Positions 54,982 through 64,000 of a stretch of DNA of 64,000 nt are shown piece after piece. Where the stretch lies: NCBI RefSeq assembly GCF_004801885.1, contig NZ_SSSM01000001.1:834261-898260 (forward strand), given 5' to 3'. A model generated the notes under the pieces. That model was not told the DNA's origin, did no database searches, and worked only from the letters and a program-made list of their open reading frames with translations. A program made the position numbers and the translations under genes. Within the stretch, counting starts at the first letter, position 1; every line of letters begins with the position of its first letter. Source of the DNA: Naasia lichenicola. Its GTDB lineage: Bacteria > Actinomycetota > Actinomycetes > Actinomycetales > Microbacteriaceae.

Positions 54982-56442
54982 TCAGAAGGGCTGGGGTCCG
55001 ATGAAGCGGGTGTAAGTATCGCTGTTCGGTGGCACGTTCCAGACCGACCCCGCCCAGAGAGGCGGGGCCTGCGGTTGCGGTGGCCGTTCCTTCTTGCGGA
55101 TGGACGTCGGCTTGGGGACGCTGACCGGGTTCGCCGGGTGGGTGACATCGATCCGGCCGGATGGGCTGGTCCAGGTGAGGTCGCCGTCGGCGAGCAGCAT
55201 GGCCGTCCAGTTGCCGAGGTGGCGAAGCTTGTGGTGCTTGCGGCAGAGGGCGATCAGGTTGTCGGCCGCCGTGTACCCGGAACGTGCGTAGTCCTCGACG
55301 TGGTCCAACTCCAGGCCGACCGCGGTGCGGTTGCAGCCCGGGAAACGACAGGTTCCGTCGCGCAGGGTGACGAGGCGCCGAACTGATTCCGGGATGTGCC
55401 GCGCGCTGGTGTCTATGTCGACGACCTTGCCGGTGGTGGGGCTGACCAGTACGCGATAGAAGCCGGATGCCATCTCGATCAGGGCACGTGCGGTGTCCGC
55501 ATCGATAGGACCCTGGCCCTGCAGCTCGGCAGGCTGATCGCCGCCGACAGCGGTCGCGGCCGGTGCGGTGAGGAAGACCACGGGGCGGATGCTGCGGACA
55601 CCGGACTCGTCGTTGAGGATCAGGTCGACCAGGACGTCCGCGCGAAGCTGGGCGGCGGTGCGGCCGTCTTCTCCGCCGGCGTTCTTGATGGAGCGGACGC
55701 AGGCGTCGAGCTTCGCGTCGATCGCGACCGTGTCCTCACCCGAGAGGCTTGCCCAGAGCTCACCCATTCCGTCGCGGTTCGGGGCGATCCGCACCTGACG
55801 GTCGAGGAGCGCGTCGGCGTGCCGCTCGGCGGAGTCCTCAGGCTGCAGGCGCTCGCGGAGCTTGCCGAGTTCGCTCTTCAGCTTCGCCGGGGTCATGCCC
55901 TCGGCCATGATCAGCGCAGCCCGCTCGAAGCGGGTGCCGAGGTCGTCGGTAAGCCCGGCCCCTTCGTCGGCGATGTACTCCGCGTGCCGGAGGGTGATCC
56001 GGCCGCAATCGACGGCGGCGAGGGTGGCGCGGCGGTCGGTGGTGAGGATCTTCGCCCGCGCGATCAACGCCTGAGCGCTGTACTCCGTCAACCCCAACGT
56101 CAACGCGACCTCGGCGATGAACACCCGGTCCTGGATGTTCTCCTGGATCGGGTTCGGAGCCTGCCGGGCGTAGGTTGCCGCCTCGGCTGCGATCCACTTG
56201 ATCCGCTCGACCTGAAGGGCTTGCTCGTCGAGCTTGAGGAGGTTGATGCCCTCGAGGAACTGCTGACGCCGACGACGCGGGGCTACCTCGACTGCCTCGT
56301 CGGTCGGGTCATCGACCGGGAAGGGGTTTGACTCCAGCCAGACGAAGAATTCCTCGTCGCTCTCCTGCACGGGGGTGACGAAGTCGTCGGCGAGCAGGGC
56401 GAGATGAGCGTCATCCCAGCCGCTGTCCGCCATCTCGTCCAT
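54982..56442 (-). CDS. HNH endonuclease domain protein (DUF222/13E12 type)
   Basis: A 486-residue protein with an N-terminal DUF222 domain (about 30-330: alpha-helical, with R-A-K-I-L, A-D-V-L-V-D-L) and a C-terminal HNH nuclease motif (C-R-F-P-G-C-N-R-T, L-E-L-D-H-V-x-D-Y, N-L-I-A-L-C-R-K-H-H-K-L-R-H). The zinc and catalytic residues are complete. Such proteins are multi-copy in Microbacteriaceae and other actinobacteria and have been linked to 13E12 repeats; their role is not settled. ATG 56442 is preferred over TTG 56454. A promoter at 56482-56510 (TTGAAA, 17 nt, TGAATA) precedes it. Confidence 0.85.
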   Translation of the reverse strand: MDEMADSGWDDAHLALLADDFVTPVQESDEEFFVWLESNPFPVDDPTDEAVEVAPRRRRQQFLEGINLLKLDEQALQVERIKWIAAEAATYARQAPNPIQENIQDRVFIAEVALTLGLTEYSAQALIARAKILTTDRRATLAAVDCGRITLRHAEYIADEGAGLTDDLGTRFERAALIMAEGMTPAKLKSELGKLRERLQPEDSAERHADALLDRQVRIAPNRDGMGELWASLSGEDTVAIDAKLDACVRSIKNAGGEDGRTAAQLRADVLVDLILNDESGVRSIRPVVFLTAPAATAVGGDQPAELQGQGPIDADTARALIEMASGFYRVLVSPTTGKVVDIDTSARHIPESVRRLVTLRDGTCRFPGCNRTAVGLELDHVEDYARSGYTAADNLIALCRKHHKLRHLGNWTAMLLADGDLTWTSPSGRIDVTHPANPVSVPKPTSIRKKERPPQPQAPPLWAGSVWNVPPNSDTYTRFIGPQPF

Positions 56443-56481
56443 ACCTGCACTCAACCACCAGCCACCGACATCGGAAGGGCC

Positions 56482-56510
56482 TATTCAGGCTGATCGGAGG
56501 CAAGTTTCAA
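56482..56510 (-). promoter_or_regulatory. Sigma-70-like promoter of the HNH gene
   Basis: Reading leftward, TTGAAA (56505-56510) is followed after exactly 17 nt by TGAATA (56482-56487), giving a leader of about 30-40 nt. The area is AT-rich compared with its surroundings. Confidence 0.5.
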
Positions 56511-56546
56511 CTATTGATAGAGGTGAGTTCTCGGGTCCGCTCGCGT

Positions 56547-56587
56547 GGGCTTCGACACGGGCGCGAAGCGCCCGGCTCAGCCACCGA
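56547..56587 (+). repeat. REP1 half element, copy C
   Basis: Begins GGGCTTCGAC, contains the stem GGGCGC-GAAG-CGCCC and ends CTCAGCCACCGA, matching one arm of the 3717-3909 elements. The other arm is missing. Confidence 0.75.
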
Positions 56588-56688
56588 GAGGAAGGCGCTT
56601 CGTGACACGGCGGCCGCGAGCTACGTGTCGAACCGCATCGTGTACGCGGAGCGCATCACGGCCTAGCATCCGCCGGGGCACGTCAAAA

Positions 56689-56724
56689 GCGCACGGGCAC
56701 GCGGAGTTCCGCGTGCCCGTGCGC
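56689..56724 (-). terminator. Terminator of the thioredoxin gene
   Basis: A perfect 16-bp stem (GCGCACGGGCACGCGG and complement) with a 4-nt loop, 26 nt past the thioredoxin stop, followed on the minus strand by TTTTG. This is the strongest intrinsic terminator in the window. Confidence 0.9.
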
Positions 56725-56749
56725 CTTTCGTGTGCCCGAAGGCGAGGTC

Positions 56750-57115
56750 CTACTGAGCTGCCTTGGCGGCGGCGTACTTCTCGCGGACGTCATCCATGTC
56801 GAGGCCGCGGACCTGCTCGATGAGCTGCTCGAGTGCGGGGGCCGGGAGTGCGCCGGGCTGGCCGAAGACCGGGATGCCGTCGCGGTAGACGACGAGGGTC
56901 GGGATCGAGCGGATCCCGTACTCCCCTGCGAGGTCCTGCTCGGCGTCGGTGTCCACCTTCGCGAAGGTGATGTCGGGGTTCTTCTCGCTCTGGTCCTCGA
57001 AGATCGGACCGAACTGGCGACACGGTCCGCACCAGGCGGCCCAGAAGTCGATGAGGACGATGCCGTCGGCGATGGCGTCGTCGTGGGTGTCCTTGGTGAG
57101 AGTCGTGGTTGGCAT
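56750..57115 (-). CDS. trxA: Thioredoxin
   Basis: A 121-residue thioredoxin with the redox site W-C-G-P-C (Cys29, Cys32), D-F-W-A upstream and the cis-proline in S-I-P-T-L. It reduces disulfides in the cytoplasm. The C-terminal 15 residues (D-D-V-R-E-K-Y-A-A-A-K-A-A-Q) extend the usual fold. ATG 57115 is preferred over an in-frame upstream codon; TAGCGT lies 10 nt upstream. It is divergent from the FabG-like gene across 54 nt and ends in a strong terminator. Confidence 0.95.
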   Translation of the reverse strand: MPTTTLTKDTHDDAIADGIVLIDFWAAWCGPCRQFGPIFEDQSEKNPDITFAKVDTDAEQDLAGEYGIRSIPTLVVYRDGIPVFGQPGALPAPALEQLIEQVRGLDMDDVREKYAAAKAAQ

Positions 57116-57169
57116 AGTGGGTGCAACGCTACTCACGCCGACTTGATTCCCGGGTACTACGCTCCCTGC

Positions 57170-57937
57170 ATGCCCGAGAGAACAAGTCGTGAACGCGTCG
57201 CCGTCGTCACCGGAGCAGCCCGTGGGATCGGCGCCGCGATCGCCGTCCGGCTGGCGGAGGACGGGTTGGACGTCGCCGTGATCGACCTCGACGAGTCCGC
57301 CACCGCCGATACGGTCTCAGCCATCCGCGCCACCGGTGCACGGGCGATCGGCATCGGCGCCGATGTCTCTGATGCCGCCGCCGTCGAAGGTGCCATCGGT
57401 CGCGTCGCAGCCGAGCTCGGGGCGCCGACGGTGCTCGTGAACAACGCCGGCATCCTGCGCGACAATCTCATCTTCAAGATGACCGAGGACGACTGGGACG
57501 CCGTGCTCGGGGTCCATCTGCGCGGCGCCTTCCTCATGACGCGTGCGGTCCAGGCGCATCAGGTCGCCGCGAAGTGGGGGCGGATCGTCAACCTGTCGAG
57601 CACCTCGGCGCTCGGCAATCGCGGCCAGGCGAACTACTCGGCCGCGAAAGCGGGGATGCAGGGCTTCACCAAGACGCTCGCGATCGAGCTCGGGCGCTAC
57701 AACGTCACGGCCAACGCGATCGCGCCGGGATTCATCGCGACCGACATGCTCCGCGCCACCGCCGAGCGGATCGGAGTGCCGTTCGAGGACTTCCTGGCGG
57801 GCGCAGCCAAGGAGATCCCGGTCGGCCGCGTCGGCCAGCCTGCCGACATCGCTGCCGCGGCCTCGTTCTTCTGCTCGGATGCTGCGTCGTTCGTCTCGGG
57901 CCAGGTCCTCTACGTCGCCGGCGGTCCGAAGGACTGA
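57170..57937 (+). CDS. Short-chain dehydrogenase, FabG-like 3-oxoacyl reductase
   Basis: A 255-residue classical SDR. The cofactor motif is T-G-A-A-R-G-I-G (14-21), N-N-A-G is at 91-94, and the active site is S-S (143-144) with Y156-x-x-x-K160. The acidic residue after strand 2 (I-D-L-D-E) suggests NADH preference rather than NADPH. It may reduce 3-oxoacyl chains or act on a related secondary alcohol. TACGCT is 6 nt before the ATG. It converges with der, separated by a pair of palindromic repeats. Confidence 0.85.
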   Translation: MPERTSRERVAVVTGAARGIGAAIAVRLAEDGLDVAVIDLDESATADTVSAIRATGARAIGIGADVSDAAAVEGAIGRVAAELGAPTVLVNNAGILRDNLIFKMTEDDWDAVLGVHLRGAFLMTRAVQAHQVAAKWGRIVNLSSTSALGNRGQANYSAAKAGMQGFTKTLAIELGRYNVTANAIAPGFIATDMLRATAERIGVPFEDFLAGAAKEIPVGRVGQPADIAAAASFFCSDAASFVSGQVLYVAGGPKD

Positions 57938-57953
57938 CGCGTCGAATGACCAT

Positions 57954-57993
57954 CGGTGGCTGAGCCGGACGCGAAGCGTCCGCGTCGAAGCCC
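57954..57993 (-). repeat. REP1 element, copy D
   Basis: Reads CGGTGGCTGAG to GTCGAAGCCC with an internal GGACGC-GAAG-CGTCC stem. It faces copy E (58017-58063), and together they span the convergent gap between fabG-like and der. Confidence 0.8.
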
Positions 57994-58016
57994 GGCCGCC
58001 TCGTTCTCCGGCAACC

Positions 58017-58063
58017 GGGCTTCGAGACGGCCTGCCTTCGGCGGGGCCTCCTCAGCCACCGAG
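58017..58063 (+). repeat. REP1 element, copy E
   Basis: Begins GGGCTTCGAGACGGCCTG and ends CTCAGCCACCGAG. It is the opposite arm to copy D with a 23-nt spacer. The arm stem is changed but still pairs, suggesting selection for structure. Confidence 0.75.
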
Positions 58064-58076
58064 TGAAGTCCGGGGT

Positions 58077-59588
58077 CTAGGTGCGCTTGCGGCGCTCGCG
58101 GACCCGCATGTTGAGTTGGATCGGGGTGCCCTCGAAGCCGTAGATCTCCCGCAGCCGTCGCTGGATGTAGCGGCGATAGCCCGGGTCGAGGAAGCCGGTC
58201 GTGAACAGCACGAAGGTCGGCGGACGGGTCGAGGCCTGGGTGCCGAACAGGATGCGCGGCTGCTTGCCGCTGCGCACCGGGTGCGGATGCGCGGCCACGA
58301 GCTCGGCGAGGAAGGCGTTGAACTTGCCGGTGGCGATCCGGGTGTCCCAGCTCTCCAGAGCCAGCTCGAGGGCGGGCACCAGCTTCTCGAGGTGCCGGCC
58401 GGTGCGGGCGGAGATGTTGACCCGCGGCGCCCAGGCGACGTGAGCGAGGTCCTGCTCGATCTCCCGCTCGAGGTAGCGGCGACGGTCGTCGTCGAGCAGG
58501 TCCCACTTGTTGAACGCGAGCACGAGCGCGCGCCCCGACTCGAGGACCAGGTCGATGATCCGAACGTCCTGCTCGCTGATCGGCTCGCTGACATCGAGCA
58601 CGACCACAGCGACCTCCGCCTTCTCCAACGCGGCCGTGGTGCGCAGCGATGCGTAGAAGTCGGCGCCCTGCTGCAGGTGCACGCGGCGGCGGATGCCGGC
58701 GGTGTCGACGAACCGCCAGACCTTGCCGCCCAGCTCGACCTGCTCGTCGACGGGATCGCGGGTGGTGCCGGCCATCTCGTTCACGACGACCCGCTCCTCC
58801 CCCGCCGTCTTGTTGAGCAGGCTGGACTTGCCGACGTTCGGGCGCCCCAGGATCGCCACGCGGCGCGGCCCGTTGACCTCCTCCTTCGCGACGGCCGACA
58901 CCTCGGGCAGCACGCGCAGAGCGGTGTCGAGGAGGTCGGCGACGCCGCGGCCGTGCAGGGCCGAGACGGGGTGCGGCTCACCGAGGCCGAGCGACCAGAG
59001 CTCGGCGACGAGCGGCTCCTGGACGGCGTCATCGACCTTGTTCGCGACGAGCATCACTGGCTTGCCGCTCTGACGGAGCATCTTCACGACCCGCTCGTCG
59101 GTCGAGGTGGCGCCGACGATGGCGTCGACGACGAACAGCACGGCGTCGGCGAGGTCGACCGCCACCTCGGCCTGCGCGGCGACGGACGCGTCGATGCCCT
59201 TGGCGTCAGGCTCCCAGCCGCCGGTGTCGACGAGGGTGAAGAAGCGGGAGTTCCACTCCGAGCGGTACGAGACGCGGTCCCGGGTGACTCCGGGGGTGTC
59301 CTCGACGACTGCCTCGCGACGCCCGAGGATGCGGTTGACGAGCGCCGACTTGCCGACGTTCGGCCGTCCGACGATCGCGAGCACGGGAAGGGCCGGGAGA
59401 TACCGGACCTCGTCGGGGTCTTCGACCGACTGGTCGAGGATGTCGAGGTCCTCGTCGTCGAGGTCGTAGTCCCCGAGCCCGATCCGCAGGCTGGCCGCGC
59501 GGCCGGCAGCAGCGTCGTCGTCGAGGGAGGCGAGACGGGCCGCGAGGTCGTCGTCAGAGGTGTCGTAGTCGCGGTCGTCGTCAATCAT
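58077..59588 (-). CDS. der: Ribosome biogenesis GTPase Der
   Basis: A 503-residue tandem-GTPase (EngA). After an acidic N-terminal extension (residues 1-65, about 30% Asp/Glu) come two G domains, each with [10 protein letters not shown]-x-G and N-K-x-D, and a C-terminal KH-like domain ([12 protein letters not shown]). It acts in 50S subunit assembly. The acidic extension is typical for actinobacteria. It lies downstream of the cmk-kinase region, a common order (cmk-der) here interrupted by the Ser/Thr kinase. Confidence 0.95.
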   Translation of the reverse strand: MIDDDRDYDTSDDDLAARLASLDDDAAAGRAASLRIGLGDYDLDDEDLDILDQSVEDPDEVRYLPALPVLAIVGRPNVGKSALVNRILGRREAVVEDTPGVTRDRVSYRSEWNSRFFTLVDTGGWEPDAKGIDASVAAQAEVAVDLADAVLFVVDAIVGATSTDERVVKMLRQSGKPVMLVANKVDDAVQEPLVAELWSLGLGEPHPVSALHGRGVADLLDTALRVLPEVSAVAKEEVNGPRRVAILGRPNVGKSSLLNKTAGEERVVVNEMAGTTRDPVDEQVELGGKVWRFVDTAGIRRRVHLQQGADFYASLRTTAALEKAEVAVVVLDVSEPISEQDVRIIDLVLESGRALVLAFNKWDLLDDDRRRYLEREIEQDLAHVAWAPRVNISARTGRHLEKLVPALELALESWDTRIATGKFNAFLAELVAAHPHPVRSGKQPRILFGTQASTRPPTFVLFTTGFLDPGYRRYIQRRLREIYGFEGTPIQLNMRVRERRKRT

Positions 59589-59654
59589 GGTGCCCCTAGT
59601 CTGCCGTAGGACCGCCGTCGCGGCGGCGCAGGGGCTATTCCTGCACGAACGGCC

Positions 59655-61091
<1,437 letters not shown>

Positions 61092-61206
61092 GCCGCTGGC
61101 TCCATTGATTTCATGCTAGGCGGCGGGGTCCGTCGGAGACCACCCCCACGGGGGTGAAATGTCAGCGCCGACACGCCGATGCGCCGAGCGCCAGCCGGCG
61201 TCGAAA

Positions 61207-61968
61207 TCAGTCGATTGCAGCTCTGATCAGGGAGACGACCGCGTCGATAGTCTCGTCGAAGGTGAGTTGGGTCGAGTCGAGAGTGAGCACTCCGTCAGCG
61301 GCCGTCATGAAGTCGACCACCTGGGAGTCGCGTCGGTCGCGCTCGAGAACCTGCCTCGCGACATCGGCGTCGGACTGCCCGTCGAGCTCTCCCGCGCGGC
61401 GGGCGAGGCGCGCCATCTCGTCGGCCGTGAGCAGGATCCGCACGGGGGCGTCGGGGGCCACGACGGTGGTGATATCACGCCCCTCGGCCACTATCCCCGG
61501 TCGTCCGGGGGCGTCGAGCAGGCTGCGGAAGAGATCGTTGAGGTGCACCCGCACCTGCGGCACCCGGGCGATCGAGCTCACGGCGCCGCTGACTCGCGGC
61601 TCGCGGATGGCTGCCGTCACATCGACGTCGCCCACGCGCACGCGGACGTCGTCGGGGTCGGTGCCGATGGCGTAGTCGAAGCCGTCGAGGAGCCCGACGA
61701 CTGCCTCAGGGTCCTCCAGGTCGGTGCCCCGCTCCAGGCCGAGCCAGGCGAGCGAGCGGTAGCCGGCTCCCGTGTCGAGGAACTCGTAGCCGAGCGCGCG
61801 CGCCGCGGCGCGGCTCACGCTCGACTTGCCGCTGCCGGCCGGTCCGTCGATGGCGACGACCACCCGCGTCCAGTGGCCGAGCGAAGCGCGCGACGCGCCC
61901 GTCGAAACCGGTGCGGACTCCTGAGTCGCTTCTCGGGTCGATTCCTGGGTCGATTCGTGGGCGCTCAT
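61207..61968 (-). CDS. cmk: Cytidylate kinase with repeat-derived N-terminal extension
   Basis: Phosphorylates CMP and dCMP. The core has the P-loop G-P-A-G-S-G-K-S-S (about 42-50), D-T-G-A-G-Y-R-S and G-R-D-I-T-T-V-V. Residues 1-34 precede the normal start and are a Ser/Thr/Glu-rich repeat ([14 protein letters not shown]) followed by sequence (about 61872-61908) resembling the REP1 arm. ATG 61968 overlaps the tyrA stop by 4 nt. An internal start nearer the P-loop is possible but has no better site. Confidence 0.9.
   Translation of the reverse strand: MSAHESTQESTREATQESAPVSTGASRASLGHWTRVVVAIDGPAGSGKSSVSRAAARALGYEFLDTGAGYRSLAWLGLERGTDLEDPEAVVGLLDGFDYAIGTDPDDVRVRVGDVDVTAAIREPRVSGAVSSIARVPQVRVHLNDLFRSLLDAPGRPGIVAEGRDITTVVAPDAPVRILLTADEMARLARRAGELDGQSDADVARQVLERDRRDSQVVDFMTAADGVLTLDSTQLTFDETIDAVVSLIRAAID
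61872..61908 (-). repeat. REP1-like segment inside the cmk coding sequence
   Basis: The plus strand reads GTGGCCGAGCGAAGCGCGC and continues to GTCGAAACC, close to the right arm of the intergenic REP1 copies. It codes for the end of the cmk N-terminal extension. Confidence 0.5.
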
Positions 61969-63044
61969 CCGGCGATCCTCCAGCCTCGTGTCGTGAGCTC
62001 CTCTTCGAGCCGGTCGCGTGCCTCGGGCACGATGGACAGTTCGACGATGCCGATCTGAGCGCCAGGCGAATGCTCGAGCCGCAGGTCCTCGAGGTTCACT
62101 CCCAGCTCTCCGACCTCGGTGAGCAGCTTCGCGATCTGGCCGGGGCGGTCGTCGATGAGCACCACCAGCTGAGCGAAGCGGGCGTCGCCGCCGTGCTTGC
62201 CCGGCAGCCGAGCTACGCCCGTGTTGCCGGAGCGCAGCAGCTCGGCGATGGTCCGCCTCGCGCCGGGAGCACCGTGGGCGACGATCGCGGCCTCGAGGGT
62301 CGCCAGGTCGTCGCGGATGGCGGACAGCACAGGACCGACCTGCGCGGCGTTGGCGGTGAGGATCTGCACCCACAGCTCGGGGCTGCTGGCGGCCACGCGG
62401 GTGACATCCCGCACGCCCTGTCCGGCGATGGCGACCGCCGCGGACGGCGCATCCACCAGGCGCGCTGCCATCAGCGAGGCGACGAGCTGCGGGACGTGCG
62501 AGATGAGCGCGACGCTGTGGTCGTGCTCCTCGGGGCTGAGCTGGACCGGTGCAGCGCCGACGTCGAGCACGAGCGCCTCGATCGCGTGGATCTGAGCCGA
62601 CGTGGTCTGCGCGTGGGGCGTGATCACCCACGGTCTGCCCAGGAATATGTCGGCGCGCGCCGAGATGGCTCCGCCGCGTTCGCGTCCGGCGAGCGGATGG
62701 GAGCCGAGGTAGCGCTCGATGGGCGCTCCGTTCTCGACCAGCTCGGCCAGCGGCGAGACCTTCACGCTTCCGACATCGGTGACCAGCGCGTCGGGGAAAC
62801 GCACGAGTGCGGCGCCGATGACGGCGGCCAGCTGATCGGGCGGCACCGCGACCACCACGAGGGCCGGCTTCTCATCCGACTCGGCGCGTCGACCGGCGCC
62901 GTAGTCGATGGCGAGATCGAGGGTGGAGGGCGAGGAGTCCTCGAGGGCGACGTCGACATCGAGGGCTCGAAGCGCGTGGCCGATGCTGGCGCCGAGGAGC
63001 CCGCTGCCCACGATGAGGACGGGGCCGGCAGTACGGGCGGTCAC
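61965..63044 (-). CDS. tyrA: Prephenate dehydrogenase with ACT domain
   Basis: Converts prephenate to 4-hydroxyphenylpyruvate in tyrosine synthesis. It has 359 residues. The NAD motif is [12 protein letters not shown] (10-21), the catalytic region is [10 protein letters not shown], and [10 protein letters not shown] is conserved in TyrA. Residues about 280-359 form an ACT regulatory domain ([13 protein letters not shown]), predicting feedback control by tyrosine. Start is GTG. It is cotranscribed with rluB upstream and overlaps cmk by 4 nt. Confidence 0.92.
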   Translation of the reverse strand: MTARTAGPVLIVGSGLLGASIGHALRALDVDVALEDSSPSTLDLAIDYGAGRRAESDEKPALVVVAVPPDQLAAVIGAALVRFPDALVTDVGSVKVSPLAELVENGAPIERYLGSHPLAGRERGGAISARADIFLGRPWVITPHAQTTSAQIHAIEALVLDVGAAPVQLSPEEHDHSVALISHVPQLVASLMAARLVDAPSAAVAIAGQGVRDVTRVAASSPELWVQILTANAAQVGPVLSAIRDDLATLEAAIVAHGAPGARRTIAELLRSGNTGVARLPGKHGGDARFAQLVVLIDDRPGQIAKLLTEVGELGVNLEDLRLEHSPGAQIGIVELSIVPEARDRLEEELTTRGWRIAG

Positions 63045-63067
63045 TCAGGTCTCCTGCCGGGCGGCGA

Positions 63068-63886
63068 TCACGGGGCGGAGCTGCTCCCCCGCGACAGGGT
63101 CAGCAGCTGGCCGAGTTCTACCTTAGTGAGATCGCGCAGCTCGCCCACGGCCAGCGATCCGAGGTGCAGGGGGCCGAATTGGCGCCGCACCAGCTCGACG
63201 ACCGGATGTCCGACCGCATCCAGCATCCGCCGGACGACGCGGTTCCGGCCGGAGTGCAGGGTGATCTCGACCAGGCTGCGCTCGGCGTTCTGCCGCGAAT
63301 CGGGCAGGAGTCGGGCGCGGTCCGCGGCGATCGGGCCGTCGTCGAGCTCGATGCCCGCCGTCAGCTGGGCGATGGCCTTGGGCGCCACACGCCCGCGGAC
63401 GAGGGCGATGTAGGTCTTGGAGACGCCGAACGAGGGGTGGGCGAGGGTGTGCGCGAGGGCGCCGTCATTGGTGAGCAGCAGCAGCCCCGAGGTGTCCGAG
63501 TCGAGCCGGCCCACGTTGAACAGGCGCCCCTCGTAGCGATCCGTGAATCGGCGCAGGTCGGGACGGTCCTGCTCGTCGCGCAGCGAGCTGACGATGCCGG
63601 TCGGCTTGTTCAGCATGACGTAGCGGCGCGTGGTGTCGAGCTGCACGGCCACGCCGTCGACCGCCACGAGGTCGTTCTCGGGATCGATCCGGCGTCCGAG
63701 CTCGGTCACGATCGTGCCGTTGACCGAGATCCGGCCCGCGCCGATCATGTCCTCGCAGACGCGACGCGAGGCGACACCCGCAGCGGCGAGGACCTTCTGC
63801 AGGCGGACGCCGGAGGGACCGTCGGCGAGTTCGCCGTCGGACGCCGACGGCGGAGCGGGGGGTGAGGCGGTTCGGTCAGAGGACAT
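63068..63886 (-). CDS. rluB: 23S rRNA pseudouridine synthase (RluB type)
   Basis: A 272-residue pseudouridine synthase. After a disordered 25-residue N-terminus comes an S4 RNA-binding domain (V-R-L-Q-K-V-L-A-A-A-G-V-A-S-R-R), then the catalytic domain with G-R-L-D-S-D-T-S-G-L-L-L-L-T-N-D-G, where the Asp of G-R-L-D is the nucleophile. R-N-R-V-V-R-R-M is the conserved late motif. ATG 63886 overlaps scpB by 11 nt; an in-frame ATG at 63904 is less likely. The scpB-rluB order is typical of actinobacteria and firmicutes. Confidence 0.9.
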   Translation of the reverse strand: MSSDRTASPPAPPSASDGELADGPSGVRLQKVLAAAGVASRRVCEDMIGAGRISVNGTIVTELGRRIDPENDLVAVDGVAVQLDTTRRYVMLNKPTGIVSSLRDEQDRPDLRRFTDRYEGRLFNVGRLDSDTSGLLLLTNDGALAHTLAHPSFGVSKTYIALVRGRVAPKAIAQLTAGIELDDGPIAADRARLLPDSRQNAERSLVEITLHSGRNRVVRRMLDAVGHPVVELVRRQFGPLHLGSLAVGELRDLTKVELGQLLTLSRGSSSAP

Positions 63887-64000
63887 CGGTGATCCCGTCG
63901 GCATCGGCGAGCAGTGGAGAGAGCGGGGGCAGTTCGTCGATCGAGGCGATGCCGAGCTGACTGAGCAGCATCTCGGTCGTGCCCCAGTGCACGGCGCCCG
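63876..64000 (-). CDS. scpB: Segregation and condensation protein B, C-terminal part
   Basis: Only the last 41 codons are in the window; the gene continues past the end. The residues G-A-V-H-W-G-T-T-E-M-L-L-S-Q-L-G-I-A-S-I and D-E-L-P-P-L-S-P match the end of the ScpB winged-helix domain. ScpB forms the SMC-ScpA-ScpB condensin. The stop codon overlaps the rluB start. Confidence 0.85.
   Translation of the reverse strand, partial: GAVHWGTTEMLLSQLGIASIDELPPLSPLLADADGITDVL

Noticed and set aside
54982..56442. Mobile element encoding an HNH nuclease
   Set aside because: No transposase, terminal repeats, target duplication or intron features are visible; DUF222-HNH proteins are ordinary chromosomal genes in this group.

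Overview
The window is high-GC chromosomal DNA of an actinobacterium, most likely a member of the Microbacteriaceae (inferred from gene content and from gene-order pairs such as LysR/DUF5997, DUF4166/TIGR01777 epimerase and HNH/DUF222; no 16S rRNA is present, so the genus is not claimed). It looks like core and near-core chromosome. I see no prophage, integrase, transposase or CRISPR array. One tRNA (Pro, GGG) is present. About 60 protein genes fill nearly all of the sequence, on both strands, many in tightly overlapping operons.

Layout. 0-3.5 kb: end of a glycolipid-binding-like protein, a deazaflavin-type nitroreductase, an AraC/VOC pair, and the cysteine pair cysE-cysK. 3.5-4.2 kb: an intergenic block of palindromic repeats. 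4.2-9.5 kb: a LolA-like lipoprotein-carrier protein with an ABC exporter, a pentapeptide-like protein, and a flavin monooxygenase. 9.5-13 kb: alpha/beta hydrolase and FbiC (F420 precursor synthesis) translationally coupled to the monooxygenase. 13-22.9 kb: epimerase/DUF4166, flotillin, a second ABC exporter, a HerA-like ATPase, and LysR/DUF5997. 23-30 kb: two giant FtsX-type permeases without an ATPase, and an epoxide hydrolase. 30.4-35.9 kb: a five-gene operon combining a phosphodiester glycosidase, a GT2-GtrA glycosyltransferase, a DUF4956 membrane protein, a VTC-fold polyphosphate-polymerase-like protein and a carbohydrate-binding lipoprotein; this is the best candidate for an uncharacterised envelope system. 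36-47 kb: epimerase, LysR, acyltransferase, DEAD-box helicase, a ClpC-type unfoldase with an HspR (HAIR) operator, RNase HI, a KTSC protein and an ABC-F protein. 47-52.6 kb: a 2-oxoglutarate oxygenase, then a metQ-metN-metI-aminotransferase-luxS operon for methionine uptake and recycling. 53-56.5 kb: a membrane protein, a frameshifted DUF2200 gene, a methyltransferase, tRNA-Pro and an HNH protein. 56.7-64 kb: thioredoxin, FabG-like SDR, and the scpB-rluB-tyrA-cmk-(Ser/Thr kinase-GAF)-der neighbourhood.

Three patterns cut across the window. First, at least fifteen genes have a TANNNT hexamer exactly 6 or 7 nt before the start codon and no Shine-Dalgarno sequence, which is the signature of leaderless transcripts; it decides several start codons. 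Second, several families of palindromic intergenic repeats are dispersed through the region, one apparently captured inside the cmk coding sequence. Third, the CofH half of FbiC appears to have lost its iron-sulfur cysteine motif although the CofG half keeps its own, which raises the question of whether this organism makes F420 in the usual way.
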